From the NCBI RefSeq assembly GCF_011075055.1, contig NC_058137.1:23731463-23795462 (forward strand): a stretch of 64,000 nt of DNA. Direction: 5' to 3'. Numbering within the stretch: position 1 is the stretch's first letter; each line of letters begins with the position of its first letter. The notes beneath the pieces were generated by a model. The model worked only from the letters and a program-made list of their open reading frames with translations, did not search any database and was not told the origin of the DNA. Shown here in pieces: positions 40,016 through 52,200 of the stretch. The stretch comes from Mangifera indica (taxonomy: Eukaryota > Streptophyta > Magnoliopsida > Sapindales > Anacardiaceae). The translations under genes were made by a program, and so were the position numbers.

Positions 40016-42522
40016 GAACTTGGGAGTGAAACTCGTAAATATGGTTGTCGAATCAAGAAGTATGAAATGGCCTTGAAAGTTGTTAATGATCAAATGGCAG
40101 AAGTTGAGCAAGTCTTATCTCAATTGCAAGGTAACTCTGTAATTTAACTCCCTAAAACTTGCCTATTCTGAGGCTTTTGGAGTTCTCTGTTTAAAATTTT
40201 CAACTCTGGTCCACACAATTGTGAAAAGAATAATTGCCCAGTTCTAATGTCCATGTTCATGTAAAATCAAATAGTTAGAAATTCTGTTGTACTTTCTACT
40301 TGCTGCTCAAATTAAAGAACTATATTAAAGGCATTGGTAAATGTGGCACCAACAATAAATGAGGTGGAAAACTAAATATGGATCTTTTGTTTGTTTCTTT
40401 TACCAGTTTCAACTGAACATCACATTTTGAGTGATCCATACTTGCTTACAAAAGGGGAAATGACGAGACGGATTCAAAGTAGGGTTCAATCTGCATTTGC
40501 TGTTCTATGTTGTGTTGGTAAAGAGGTTCCACTCCATGAATCAAGGACTAATTTCATCGAAGATATAATCGGTGTTGTAGCACTTACTGGAAAAGCTTGG
40601 ACTAGTAAGCTTACCAGGTCAACATTCTGTTAGTCTCTTCAAATTTTTAACTAAAATGATTACTCGTCCATTAGTCTTTTGTGGTTTATAATCTCATGTT
40701 TTTTTCAATATTTAGGATGTTAGCAGAGTACTTGGGTGAAGATCAAATGCTTGCTTTGGTTTGCAGATCCTTCAGAGCTGCATGTGCTCTTGAGGAGTAT
40801 AAACGAAATGGGGAAATTGATTTTTCACTTGGACTACATGGAAAAGCAGCTGCACATGGGAAGTCTATAGTTGGCCGATTTCTTGTTATATGCCTGGAGG
40901 ATGTAAGGTGCAAAATACAGTCTCCCGTTTGCAATTCAAAACTTCTATAGTGATTGTTAATAGGCCAATGGACTATTTCCCACCCAAACTATGCTGAATT
41001 CTCAAAGTTCTCCCCGTTAACTATGAAAATACTATTTACCCACCCATGACCGGTTAAATTTAACGGAACTGTAACCCCTAAAAATTTAATCTCATTTTCC
41101 CTCTTAAAAGTTTAAAAACTAAAATATTATTCCCTAAGCCAAGTTTGAAAATATCGCATTTCCCCCCTTAAGGTTTAGTTTCCAAACCCGTTCACTTTTT
41201 TCGGCGTCATCGTCGGCTGTCTCTCCATCCCGACGGTTTCTCTTCCACCGACAGCCCGCCTCAACTCCACCCCAACCCATCCGGCAGCGAGAGACGTCGT
41301 CTGGGAAGATGATTTCTCTTCCCAGACGACGTCTCTCGACGCCGGATGGGTTGGGGTAGAGTTGAGGCAGGCCGTCGGTGGAAGAGAAACCGTCGGGATG
41401 GAGAGACGGCCGACGATGACGCCGAAAAAAGTGAACGGGTTTGGAAACTAAACCTTAAGGGGGGAAATGCGATCTTTTCAAACTTGGTTTAAGGGAGAAA
41501 AGTTAGTTTTTTAAATTTAGGGGGGGAAATGAAATCATATTTAAGTTTATTTTTAATATTAAATATAAAATAACGATTTTATCCTTACTACCGTTAATTT
41601 TAACTGTTCATGAGTGGGTAAATGGTATTTGCATAGTTAACAGAGAGAACTTTGATAATTCAACGTAGTTTGGGTGGGAAATACTCCTTTGGCCTTGTTA
41701 ATATGAATATCCTTGCAAAGCTTAGAAAAATTCTTTAGAAAATAAAAATAATCATATTCCTCAAGAAGTTTGTTGTATTACGTATGAATTTTCAAAATAT
41801 GATTATTGACTTGGCAGGCCCTACACAGGGGGTTTGGATGTCAGTGACCCTCAGAGGAGGCTAGTCTTACCAGAGCCTATTTTACCATGTGGGAACAATC
41901 CACCAGGTTTTATGGGATATGCAGTTAATATGGTTGACCTAGATGAGCTTCATGTTTACACGAGGACAGATGCAGGTCATGGTCTTAGGGAGACTTTGTT
42001 CTATCGACTCTTCAGTGAGCTTCAAGTTTACAACACCCGTGAAGACATGATAGAGGCTCGTGCTTGTATAAAGCATGGTGCTATATCTCTAGATGGTGGG
42101 ATTTTGAAAGAGAATGGATTTATTTCTCTTGGACACGGGTATGTATTGCTTCTCTCTCTGTATCAATACTGTAGAAACTTTTCTTCCATCAGCAAGAGTT
42201 GGTGAGCTAACAAGTAAAACAACTAAACATTATCTTACTTGATAATCTGTCTTTCAGGAATCCAACAATATGTTTTCCAGTTGTTGGGCATGTAGAGTTG
42301 CTTCCATTTTCCAAAAGTATGGAAAAATTGAACCAAATTAAACAAAAGGAATTGGAGTTAGGTGATCTCAGTTGCTTAAAAGGGAAATATACTAAAGCTC
42401 TTGAGAAAGCTTTTAAGAAGTTTAATAATAAGAAAAAAAAGTATAAGCAACATATGGATGAAATCAGTCCACAGTTGAGAGACTGTTGTTGGAATAGGGA
42501 AATTCAAAGAAAGAAAAGTTGA
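40016..42522 (+). CDS. Hinge-only GMI1 duplicate, open reading frame intact
   Basis: Exons 40016-40130, 40407-40617, 40716-40907, 41818-42138 and 42258-42522 correspond one-to-one to the last five exons of GMI1, with the same phases and with lengths 115, 211 (three codons longer), 192, 321 and 265. They sum to 1,104 nt with no internal stop or frameshift: 367 codons plus stop. The product is a short coiled coil ([16 protein letters not shown]) and a full SMC hinge ([35 protein letters not shown]). The ATPase half is missing and there is no native start, as the copy begins inside an intron. Upstream is a duplicated DMS3 exon 1 (34311-34331). Splicing the two would give an in-frame hinge-only protein of about 374 aa. 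The alternative is a young pseudogene without a promoter. Confidence 0.75.
40963..41694. mobile_element. Fold-back Mutator-like MITE (732 bp) with 9-bp target duplication
   Basis: The target duplication TTGTTAATA lies at 40954-40962 and 41695-41703. The ends are inverted: GGCCAATGGACTATTTCCC on the left and the complement of GGCCAAAGGAGTATTTCCC on the right, continuing through CACCCAAACTA. The inverted similarity runs along nearly the whole element and meets at a GC-rich hairpin near 41314 (GACGTCGTCTGGGAAGA against its complement), so a transcript could fold into one long stem. No coding capacity. The corresponding GMI1 intron has TTGTTAATA once, an empty site. It sits in an intron of the hinge-only copy. 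Confidence 0.93.
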
Positions 42523-45041
42523 GAAATCTGATGTCGGAAAAAGTATATATGTTTGTGGTTAGCCATAGATCCGTAGCATAGGAGGGAAAGTTTGCAGTTG
42601 TGAATGCCGTAGAAATGAAAGATTAGCTTGGAACATTTTAAGGGTTTATGCCATAGAAATCATAGATCAACTCCATTCAACCAAAACAGTTTGGAAAGTT
42701 GTTGGCAGTAATCCAATCAATACATCTTCTGCATTTAATCTTAAATTGTTAATTTCTTTTAATACAAGCACCGAGTAATTTGTGAAACAGCAGAGTATAT
42801 TTTGGTTGTAATTAACTGCTTCTTTTGATATATGATAATTTGCATTTGGATAATGATCTTCTTCATTTGTGGTTCTGATATATCATGTCATAGTGTGAAT
42901 ATTTATGTTTTACTATAACTGATATATATTAGTTAATATAATCCTAAGCAGAATCTTAATTCTTTTGAAATATAATCAGGTGATATTTTGTGGTAATAAG
43001 TTTCTTACCTTAATTGGGTCATCAATGTAAATTGTCATTTTCTTATGTCAATAAATTGAATAATGAAATGATGACTTGATGATGAGAAATAGAAATTTGA
43101 AGGAGCCAAATTTCCTGTAGCATTGTTGAGTTTCCAAATTTCCTGCAGAACCAAGGTCTATTGCAAGTGCTATAACTTTCCTCAAGCAAGGTAACATAGC
43201 CAAATACTTGCAACAATGTTGAGTTTCCAAGTTCCACCGAAAAAGCATAGAATTTTACATTAACATTAATATTTGTGTATAAGATTAGTATTTTACCTCC
43301 CACAGGTTTGGTAACATTGTTTATTGCAAAGCATTTGCATCAGAATATCAGTGAAAATTCTTAAGGGCAAGCATGGCAGATAAACTGTTAAGTGACAAAA
43401 TTTTGGCCAAATTTCTCAGTGGAAATTGTAAACCTATGGTTTTTGATGCTGTAAGAGGTAAATCTATGATAAATCCGTCAGTAGCGAACTGATTATAGCT
43501 GTGATTATAGCATAACTGAACATCATTTGCAAAACCAGAAGCATATGCTTCTAGTCCTATTTTATGAGCACAAGTCACAAGAGTCGCTGCAGGGTACAAA
43601 TATCTTGTTTTACTGTGAAAAGCAATATGAAATCTTTCAGGGGCAATAATGCCAGGAGCAAAAGATTTGATTGCGGGAAAATTCTTCAAGACTTCACTTT
43701 ATGTTTGATTGATTGTTGGTCCAATTTCATTTGGGTTGAGGAACACGAAATCAAGCTTTGACCTCACCTTGTTCACCTCCCCTGCAATGACCGTCGGAAA
43801 ACCAGTATCAGGGGATGATAAGTAGTTAATGCCCTAAAATAATTTGCAAAAAGTGCATTTTCGTCATTTTAATCTTCAGTTTTTTCTTTGTTTTTACCTT
43901 AAAATGCAAGAGAACTTATTAATAGAATCTAGCGGAAAGGGAGAACTCATCATTTTTCAATTTTAAGTTTAATAAATTATTATTTTAACATAATTCGTTT
44001 GGAAAATATTTATACGCTTAAGAATAAATCATTATTATTGATGTCTTTGCATGAGTTGGCTATGATACATGTTAAGATTTAATTGTATAAGTAATATTAA
44101 TACGTCATTTGGATGAATATGAAACATCACTATTTTAAGTCTTGGACCATATTGGTCATTTTGATTGGAAACTGATGATAAATTTAGTTTGTATCATAGC
44201 TGAAATTTGTCTTATCTATTAGATCAGATTAACTCGAGATTAGATTAAAATAATAGTGTTAAATTATTGTTTGACCGTTGAATCGAATCGATCTAACCAT
44301 TGTACTAATGTCACATGGTTAAAACTTGTTTTAAAATTTCAATTATGTTATGTTGACATTATGATGATGTCTTGATCAAACTAACCAATCGAACTGATCG
44401 ATCTAAAGGGTGAAACTTTGATCAAGTTAATGTCTACCCTTAGTATAAAAACATTAGACAACACATTATATGTTTTAGATGTATCATTTTCAAAATCAAA
44501 GCATACAAGTGGAGATAGATTTGAGCCTAAATAAAGGTCAACTTGAGCTTAAATTGAATATAAATCTTCCAACTCCAAGCTAGTGAACAATATCACTAGT
44601 AGGATTAATGGTAACATTAGATAAATAAAAAGTAATACTGAAAAAAAAAAAATTAGTAACACTAGAGAAGTGAATCACGGAAAAACCCTCAAACTCAAAT
44701 GAGCAATGAAGTTGGAGTTTTAACTTGAGTATAACTCCTTCAGGTTAATTGAAGATTTAAGTTTGAATGGCTTAGCTCAAATTTGCCTTTATTGTAACAA
44801 GGGCAATGCTATTTACACACAGTTTTTAATACACAATTGATGATAAAAATAACATATCATTATATAATTTAATATTATTATATCTTTAATTTAAATCATT
44901 TAATTACATAATAATGAATTATTTATATATCTAATTATAAACAAAAATATATATACTCATAATTTTATTATTGTGACAATGACGTCGAGTCACTAACATT
45001 GAACTTTAATCTCCACCGTCAGGGTTAATAAAATATTTTAA
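42523..45041. other. 3' flank of the hinge-only copy and spacer, unit 2
   Basis: Parallels the GMI1 3' UTR and spacer of unit 1. No convincing gene: the minus-strand frames at 43043-43689 have no domain. It includes an MITE copy at about 44815-44970. The rest is AT-rich. Confidence 0.65.
44815..44970. repeat. MITE-like palindrome, copy 5
   Basis: Contains TAACATATCATTATATAATT on the left and a complementary TAATTACATAATAATGAATT on the right around an AT-rich centre, the same layout as the copies in the first 5 kb. I found no counterpart at the matching place in unit 1, but the ends are too degenerate to show an empty site. Confidence 0.45.
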
Positions 45042-46052
45042 AACCAAAAGACTAATTCCCACCCAAAGTTTAGTTTATTGGCAATGTCTTATCCATTGAC
45101 TTTGAAAAATCTAACTATTCAGCTATCAATTATAGCTATTTATGAAATCTGTTAATTAAAAGAATATAATTATCATTATATTCAGGAATATTAAAAATAT
45201 AATTTCATTCATTTTCCCTAATTTAGTTGCAAAAACTCACTTTTTCCTCTTTGTTTGATTGTAGTTGTTAGATTTTTTTTTTTTCGCTCATTATGTCACT
45301 CCCCTCATCTTTCAAAAAATTATGTTATACCCCCATAATTGCATTTTCTATCTACAATGACCGTTTTTTTTTTCAGTAATTCACTCCAACACTGTAACCT
45401 TCATTTTATTGGCACCTTCTCCCTTTTCAATGATAATTTTGATGTCTTTGTTACGAAAAACAAATGAGAGATTAGTCTCTCTTATTCATTTTTTACAGTA
45501 TTGTTGACCCTCTCTTTTGATGATTGATGACACAACGATGAAGATGGAAGGAGAAGGGTCAACTTCGGTGTAGTATCGTCAAACTACTGAAGGAGAGGAT
45601 TGATAATACCACAAAAAACAAACAAAATAGACAAATCTTTTACTTGTTTTTCACCTAAAAAAAACTCAACAAAGACATCGAAAATATCACTAGGGAGAGA
45701 GAAAAGACTAGTAAGATAAAGATTACAACACTAGAGTGAATCACCAAAAAAAACGGTTACTAAAAAAAGAGAACACAACCATGAAAATGTAACTACAATT
45801 TTTTGAAAGATGAGGGGGTAACTTAATTAGTGAAAAGAGAAATTCTAGTAAAAATAAAATGTTAGTTTTCAAAATTAAATTTGAGAAAATGTGAGCTTTT
45901 GTAACTATGTCAGGGGTAATAAAATAAAATTTTATTTCTTTTTAATATTACTTAATACAATAAAAATTAATATGTGCGTATTTAAAATTTTCAAAATCAT
46001 TGAGTGTGACTTTTTTAATAGTAAATTTTGGATAAGAATAAGTCTTTTAGCT
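45042..46052. mobile_element. Second Mutator-like fold-back MITE (1,011 bp) with 10-bp target duplication
   Basis: The target duplication AATATTTTAA lies at 45032-45041 and 46053-46062. Terminal inverted repeats of about 31 bp start AACCAAAAGACTAATTCCC on the left and, as complement, AGCTAAAAGACTTATTCTT on the right. Further inward, CCCCTCATCTTTCAAAAAAT (~45302) is inverted as TTTTTTGAAAGATGAGGGGG (~45800), so this too is a fold-back element. No protein is encoded. Unit 1 has a single AATACTTTAA at 33681-33690. It inserted about 230 bp upstream of the DMS3 start codon. Confidence 0.85.
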
Positions 46053-46283
46053 AATATTTTAATTAAAAATCCCAAATATTAAATTGAATCTTATCCCTAA
46101 AAATGATTGATCCAACGGTGTATATTTTGTTACACAACTTACCGTAAAGCGAAGCGGCTATCCAAATATTAATGGCATTACCATTAAAGCCAAATAGATC
46201 CGGTAGTACACAGCTCTATTTACAAGCAAAATTTTCAAAAACAAAGAGCGAGTGAGTTGAACTGAGTCAAGCTCAACTCGGTC

Positions 46284-49200
46284 ATGTATCAATCCAAGCA
46301 GCAGGTAAGTCTCAACTCATTCCACGCTTTTCAATTTCAACAACCTGTTAATTTTCCGGACTCCTAGTTCCATTTTCTATGCTCACCCTTCTGTTCTTTT
46401 TTTTTTTTTTCTCTCACATTTTTCCGCATTTTCTCGGCATCCAAAGATTTAGGGTTTGTCTTGCATGTTCAGTTTGTTTCGTCCTTTATAATCGCCTAAA
46501 GGTTTATGTGCTGTAAATTAAGGTTTATGTAGAATTTACTTGTGCTATATAGCGAGAATTTCTGTTGGGTTCCAGATTTAAAGCGGAGTTCTTTAAGCGA
46601 ATTCTGGAGACTTCTGGGAATTATTTGTGTTTAATTGTGTACAAATTCTATATACTGCTTCTTAAGAAAAAAAAATAAAGTTTCAGTGTTGGAGCTTTTT
46701 TAACTGCACAGGACAAGATCTGGGCATTTGCTTTTCTGAAATCCCACAGCATTTATATAAAAGTAAAATAAAAAAGAAGTGTACTTTGTAAATTCTTGGA
46801 TTTTTTTTTTAAGAAATAAAAAACTTACAAATATAAATAAGAGTAATACTATGTTTACACACTTTTGTATGCAAATTGGGTATACACCATGTTGCGAGTG
46901 AGATTTAATTCCAAGGTCCCTTTTATAACCCATAGAGTTTGAACTTGCTAAAGTAATTCAATTGCTGGCTACAATTGCTGTTGGAAGTTATTTTATGAAG
47001 TCCAAGAAACTGGGAAGTTACAATTTTTTACTAATAAATTCTCAGATATTGATAATACATATTGCTTATTTTCTTTTAATTTTTTTTTTTCTGTGAAGCT
47101 TCTATGTAAGTCTAGCCAGTGAGGGATGTAAAAAGCTATTTGATGTGAAAAACTTTTCTAAATCTTGGAAGTTTTCGCCTTCCTATACCAATGGTAGTAG
47201 CAAATAATTATAAGCCAAAAAATACAAATATAATCTTGACAATCCCAATTATTATATTTTTCTTAAGGTATAAATATCACTTTTGTTTGTATCCTTGAAG
47301 CATAGCATCTATTTGTTTGGATCTAGACTAGTGAAACCACAATTTGTTTATTAAATATAGTTCTCTTTTTTGTAGAGGCAACTTTGGGGCTGTCCGTTTT
47401 AGACTATTACACCTATGAATGATTCATGCATTATTGCAAACTGATATTGAAATGCAATAAACTTGAACTACCTAACCAGTTATATTTTCCTTATTTTGTT
47501 ATTCTTCTTGTTGCTTTCTTTTGGATAGAAAATATGTGGCGAAGTCTAGGAGAGAGTCAAATTCTGTGCACGTACTAGTAATTTCCATATGCAATGTTTT
47601 CTCTGTAATTTGTTGTTTGCAAAGACATGATTGCCCTCTCTTTTGCAGCTCACAATTCAAACAAATGCTCTGCCTATCCAAGATTCATCAGCATCAGTGC
47701 AAGTGGATCAAAAGGAAACTTCTGTAGTTGGAATGCAAAATGGAGGAAATCCACAAGCAGAAGCCTTCATTTACCATTCGAAGGTGGGTTGTAAAAAATA
47801 TATCTTGGAACTAGTTTAAGATTTATTCTACTTTCTTTGTAAAAGAAAAAGCATATTTTGATTTATACAGTTAACTAAGGATACCTAGATGCATTATATT
47901 TTAGCATGTTCTAAGTTTGTGTTGTATATGTGTTTTTAGTAGTATGTCCAACTTTGAAGCAGAATGATCAAATGACATATGCTTTGCTCTATCCTAATTC
48001 TGTAGAGACTTCAAGATGATCTACAAACGCTAGGCCTGAAAATCAAGCTGCATGAGGACCACATAAAACTTTTGAAGTCCCAAGGCAACAAGTTAGATGA
48101 CTCGATACTTGAATCACAAGGTATATTTATACTTCTAAACCAGCGCATGAATCAATGTATATCAACTCCATCTTGAAATTTGCAGAAGAAAATGTAAAGG
48201 CAAATAGTTTGTATGATAAACCCTGCAATATAGCCTCTAGATGGTTCACGTACTATAACCATTGTATTATATAGCATATTATTGTAATTTGCACTTTAGC
48301 CACCAGATCAGGCTCTTGTCAGCTGGGAATGGTTGTTAGTAAACAAAATAACCACAATATCATGTAATGTTTTATTGAAAATCTAGGTGGTAAACTTAGT
48401 CACAGAGTTTATGCTTTGAAAGAGGGAAAGCAAAAGGATTTTTGGACTTCAGGTCATAGCTGTTTACTCAGAGAAAATCTTGCATTGACTTCAAATTTTG
48501 AAGTTTTTTGAGGTTTTGACTTGTTTTTGTTTTGTATGACACACTTTGATCTTTCTTTTATTCTCTTTTTTTTTTTTTTTGTGCATATGTTATCTTCTGA
48601 TAAGCTTTCTTTCAGTTATTCTTGGCAAGTATCATTCTTCAAGTGGACCTAAGACTGAGAATGAGAACCATTTCAGCCTTCAAAGTGAGGAAGAAACAAC
48701 AGGGCAGATTCTCCAGCATGAAAAGTCTGCTGCAGGGGTTTTTTGTAAGCTGAAAACACGTCATGGCTCTCAGGCATCACATCTTCAATCAACCAAGGAT
48801 GTTCTTGGAATCGTTGCTTCACTTGGCATTGTCGAGGATGAAAATCTTAGCAGGTTGATTTATCGTGTATTCTTTTTTTTTTTTCTTTTCCCATCTTTCT
48901 CTGGTAATTTAGTGCTTTTTGTATTGGCTTGTTTCTGGTTGCTTTTTCTTGTTTATAATCAACTGATTTTTTTATTGTTCATCATAAGGACCCTTTTTAA
49001 GTTTTGCAATGGCCTAGCATTTGTTGTACTACATGATTTTCTATAGACAAATATATAATCCATGCAATTTGTTGCCAGCAGATTCGTCCTTACAGAGTGC
49101 ATGGTGTTGTATTGTTGTTTGTTCCTGAGTGGTGAGTGAGGTTATGTTGTACATTGCTGCAGAGACAGTTAATGGTTAGAATGAAATGAATGTTTAATAT

Positions 49201-52200
49201 CTAGATTTGTATTGCCAGCAAATGTGACAAAGCTAAATGTTTTTACTAATACCCCTTGCTTGATATTTTTTCTGTCATTTTTGGAATGCAGGATTTTCTC
49301 TGAGTACTTAGGACTGGATAATATGTTGGCAATTGTTTGCAAGACATACGAAGGTGTTAAGGCTTTAGAAACATATGATCAAGAAGGCTATATTATTAAA
49401 AGTTCTGGTCTTCATGGGCTTGGTGCTTCTATTGGGAGGACTATAGATGACCGGTTTCTTGTCATATGTCTTGAAAACTTGAGGCATGAATTTGATTTCT
49501 GCTTTCCTTAATTATATAGAGTTGTATCTGCAGACATTCTAAATTTTTTCTTTCTCCAGACCTTTTGCGGGTGAGTTTGTAGTTGATGATCCACAAAGGA
49601 GGCTTGATATTCTAAAGCCAAGATTGCCTAATGGGGAGTCTCCACCTGGCTTTCTTGGCTTTGCGGTGAATATGATTGATGTGGAAAGCAAAAACTTGTT
49701 TTGTGTAACTGCTAGTGGGTATGGCCTTAGAGAGACTCTATTTTATAATCTTTTTTCACGTCTGCAAGTGTATAGAACAAGGGCCGAAATGCTACTTGCT
49801 CTTCCCTTAATAAGTGATGGAGCTCTTTCTTTGGATGGTGGAATCATCAGAAGCACTGGTGTCTTCTACCTTGGCAATCGGTAAGAAAATCTGCCTCAAG
49901 TGGGTTGGTAGATTTTTTTTATTAGTTTTTCTTTAGAATCCTTTATTTTTTTTATCTTCTTTAGTGCATCTTATTAAGTTGTCCTAGATGCTAATCTTTA
50001 TTTTTGGATGCTATTGCCTTTCAAGATGACAATCCCTCTCAATTTTGATGGACTGTCAAATAAGCTTAAACAATTTTCATGGCATCGGCTATGCGACAAA
50101 TCTACATTCTTTGCTAGTATGTTAATTATGAATCCCAGGATTTCTTTTAGAGATATCATTTCCTTTTTACCAAGAAACAGAATTGGTCTGTATAACCGAG
50201 ACATTGTTTGTTAAAAGGACCTGCTTCCGATTGATATTGATGATTAAAAAAGAATTATAGTTTCTGATTGTTCATCAAGATGGCATTTGCAGTACTATAT
50301 ACTTAATTTTCTTTTAGCTTCTACAATAAGCTGATGAATCATGATTACCAGATTTATAATATTTCTCCCTTTTGCCTTAAGATGCTGTCGTAGTCTACTG
50401 CAAAGATTCAAACCTTTGTACATGTTAATGCATCGACATAGCATCTATAAATTCAGTACTACTGTGGTTCATATTTAGAACCTGAGCACTTTGTGTGGTT
50501 AATTCTGTTATTAATTATAAGTGGATTTTCTTTGCCACCATATTCTTGCTTCTGAAATTTGGACATATCTGATCTTAGGCAAGATATAGATGTGAGATTT
50601 GCAAAATCCTCTGGGATGTTAAACAAGCCTGATTACTATGCTGCAACTGAGAGGCAGATCCAGGAGATGAAATGGAAAAAGGAGAATTTGATGGATGATT
50701 TGAAGAGAGAAACTTCACTATGGAAGAGTGCAAAAGATAGTTTTGAAAGAAAGAAGGAAGAGTTGCTCAAGTTTTTGGCGGATAGTGCAACCTATGCAAG
50801 CCAGGTAATTTGCTTATTTTATTTATTTATTACATGTTATATAGGAAACAAGAAGAATTGTTTTAAAACTAAAAGATGATGCAAAAACAAAAAAAAAAGG
50901 ACGAGCTAACCACAAAGGTGTGGCCTTCTGTATAGAGTTTAGAGAGGTCATTCATCATGCCTATTGTATTTATGGTCTAATGAGGACTTATTTGTGCAAC
51001 TTAAATGGCCAATTTCTAGGTTGGAAACAATTTGCTGATTCATCTATCTTGTTCCAGAAAAATTTGTGAGTTAAGATATGATTGCAAGCAGCTCTCTTAA
51101 TCGCATTTTTGTTCAGGCATTATTTTTCTGATAGTTATTGTTTTTGTTTTAATGTACTGATCATAGCCCCTCTCTTCAAATTTCTCTGCCATTTTTTTCT
51201 TTTATTGTTTCCTAATCTGCTTTCCAGGAGAGTTTAGTCTCATAGGTAAAGATTTAATGTAAGACTGCTTTTTTCTGAAGTTTTTTGGCACCCCCAGTTA
51301 AAAGCGCTTTATTGGTCCTCCAAAATTCATATTCAAATAATATGTTTTAAAAGTTATGTTAGTTGGTTAACTCCTGTGAGTTGAATTACTTTGTCAGTGA
51401 TGTGTTAGGCCCCCGACAAGTAAAAGCAAATTGTAATTGTGGCATTTAATTATTATTGGTGAAATTAGGAATAAGGGGATTTTATAAATAAATTTGGCAT
51501 AAGGATGATTTAACATTTAGCAATTAGATTATTAATTGCCAATTATGAATAGGTGTCCAATTAGGGTTAGGTTCTTAATTGAATAAATAGTGGGGTCTAG
51601 GGAGGATTAGGATAAACTTTTGAGAATCCAATTTCAGAGTAACTCTGTACCTGGAGGTGGAGCACCACCGGTAATTGGTGTAGCTCTGGAGATATTGGGT
51701 TTTCCAATTGTAATTGCATTCTTCATTAAATAAAAATTCTATTTATTCTATATTAATTTCAATTAATTCTATTATAATCAACAAAGCACCGGCTCTGACA
51801 ATCCAGGCTCGTACATGGTGTTGCTACAAACTGCAAAAGTATGCAAAGGCTTAGAAAACAAAGCAAGGTTGGAGAATAGAGCTCAGTAGGCCAGGCAAAA
51901 AAAAAAAATAAAAAAAATTGCTGCACAAGTTAGCCTGCTACCCCCTTATTTTTTACAAACAGCCTTCTTTCACTGTGAATTCGTTCCATTTTATGTTTTT
52001 TTTTTTTTTCATTATAAGCTCTTGATACTCACAAGCTTTCACTATTATTTCTTAAGCTTATTGTAATTTTCTTTTTAATTCTTTTCCCCTTAAATCTGAT
52101 TAATTATATTTCTATCCATCAAGTTTCTAATTGCTATTCATCTTAACTATCTCCTTAAACTCTAAAGCTCTTGTATCATGTATGTTTGGGTTGAATTTAA

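Larger units (their letters stand above)
39783..46717 (+). repeat. Segmental duplication, unit 2
   Basis: Counterpart of 29227-34742. It begins inside what was GMI1 intron 32, about 230 bp before the exon encoding ELGSETRKYG, and passes without a break into the intact DMS3 gene. It carries two fold-back MITEs that unit 1 lacks. The GMI1 ATPase and middle exons are not included. Confidence 0.88.

Noticed and set aside
51784..51830. AAGCACCGG following the solo LTR, considered as the 5S-like domain of a Cassandra TRIM
   Set aside because: Only nine bases agree with 5S rRNA and the rest of the 5S core is absent.
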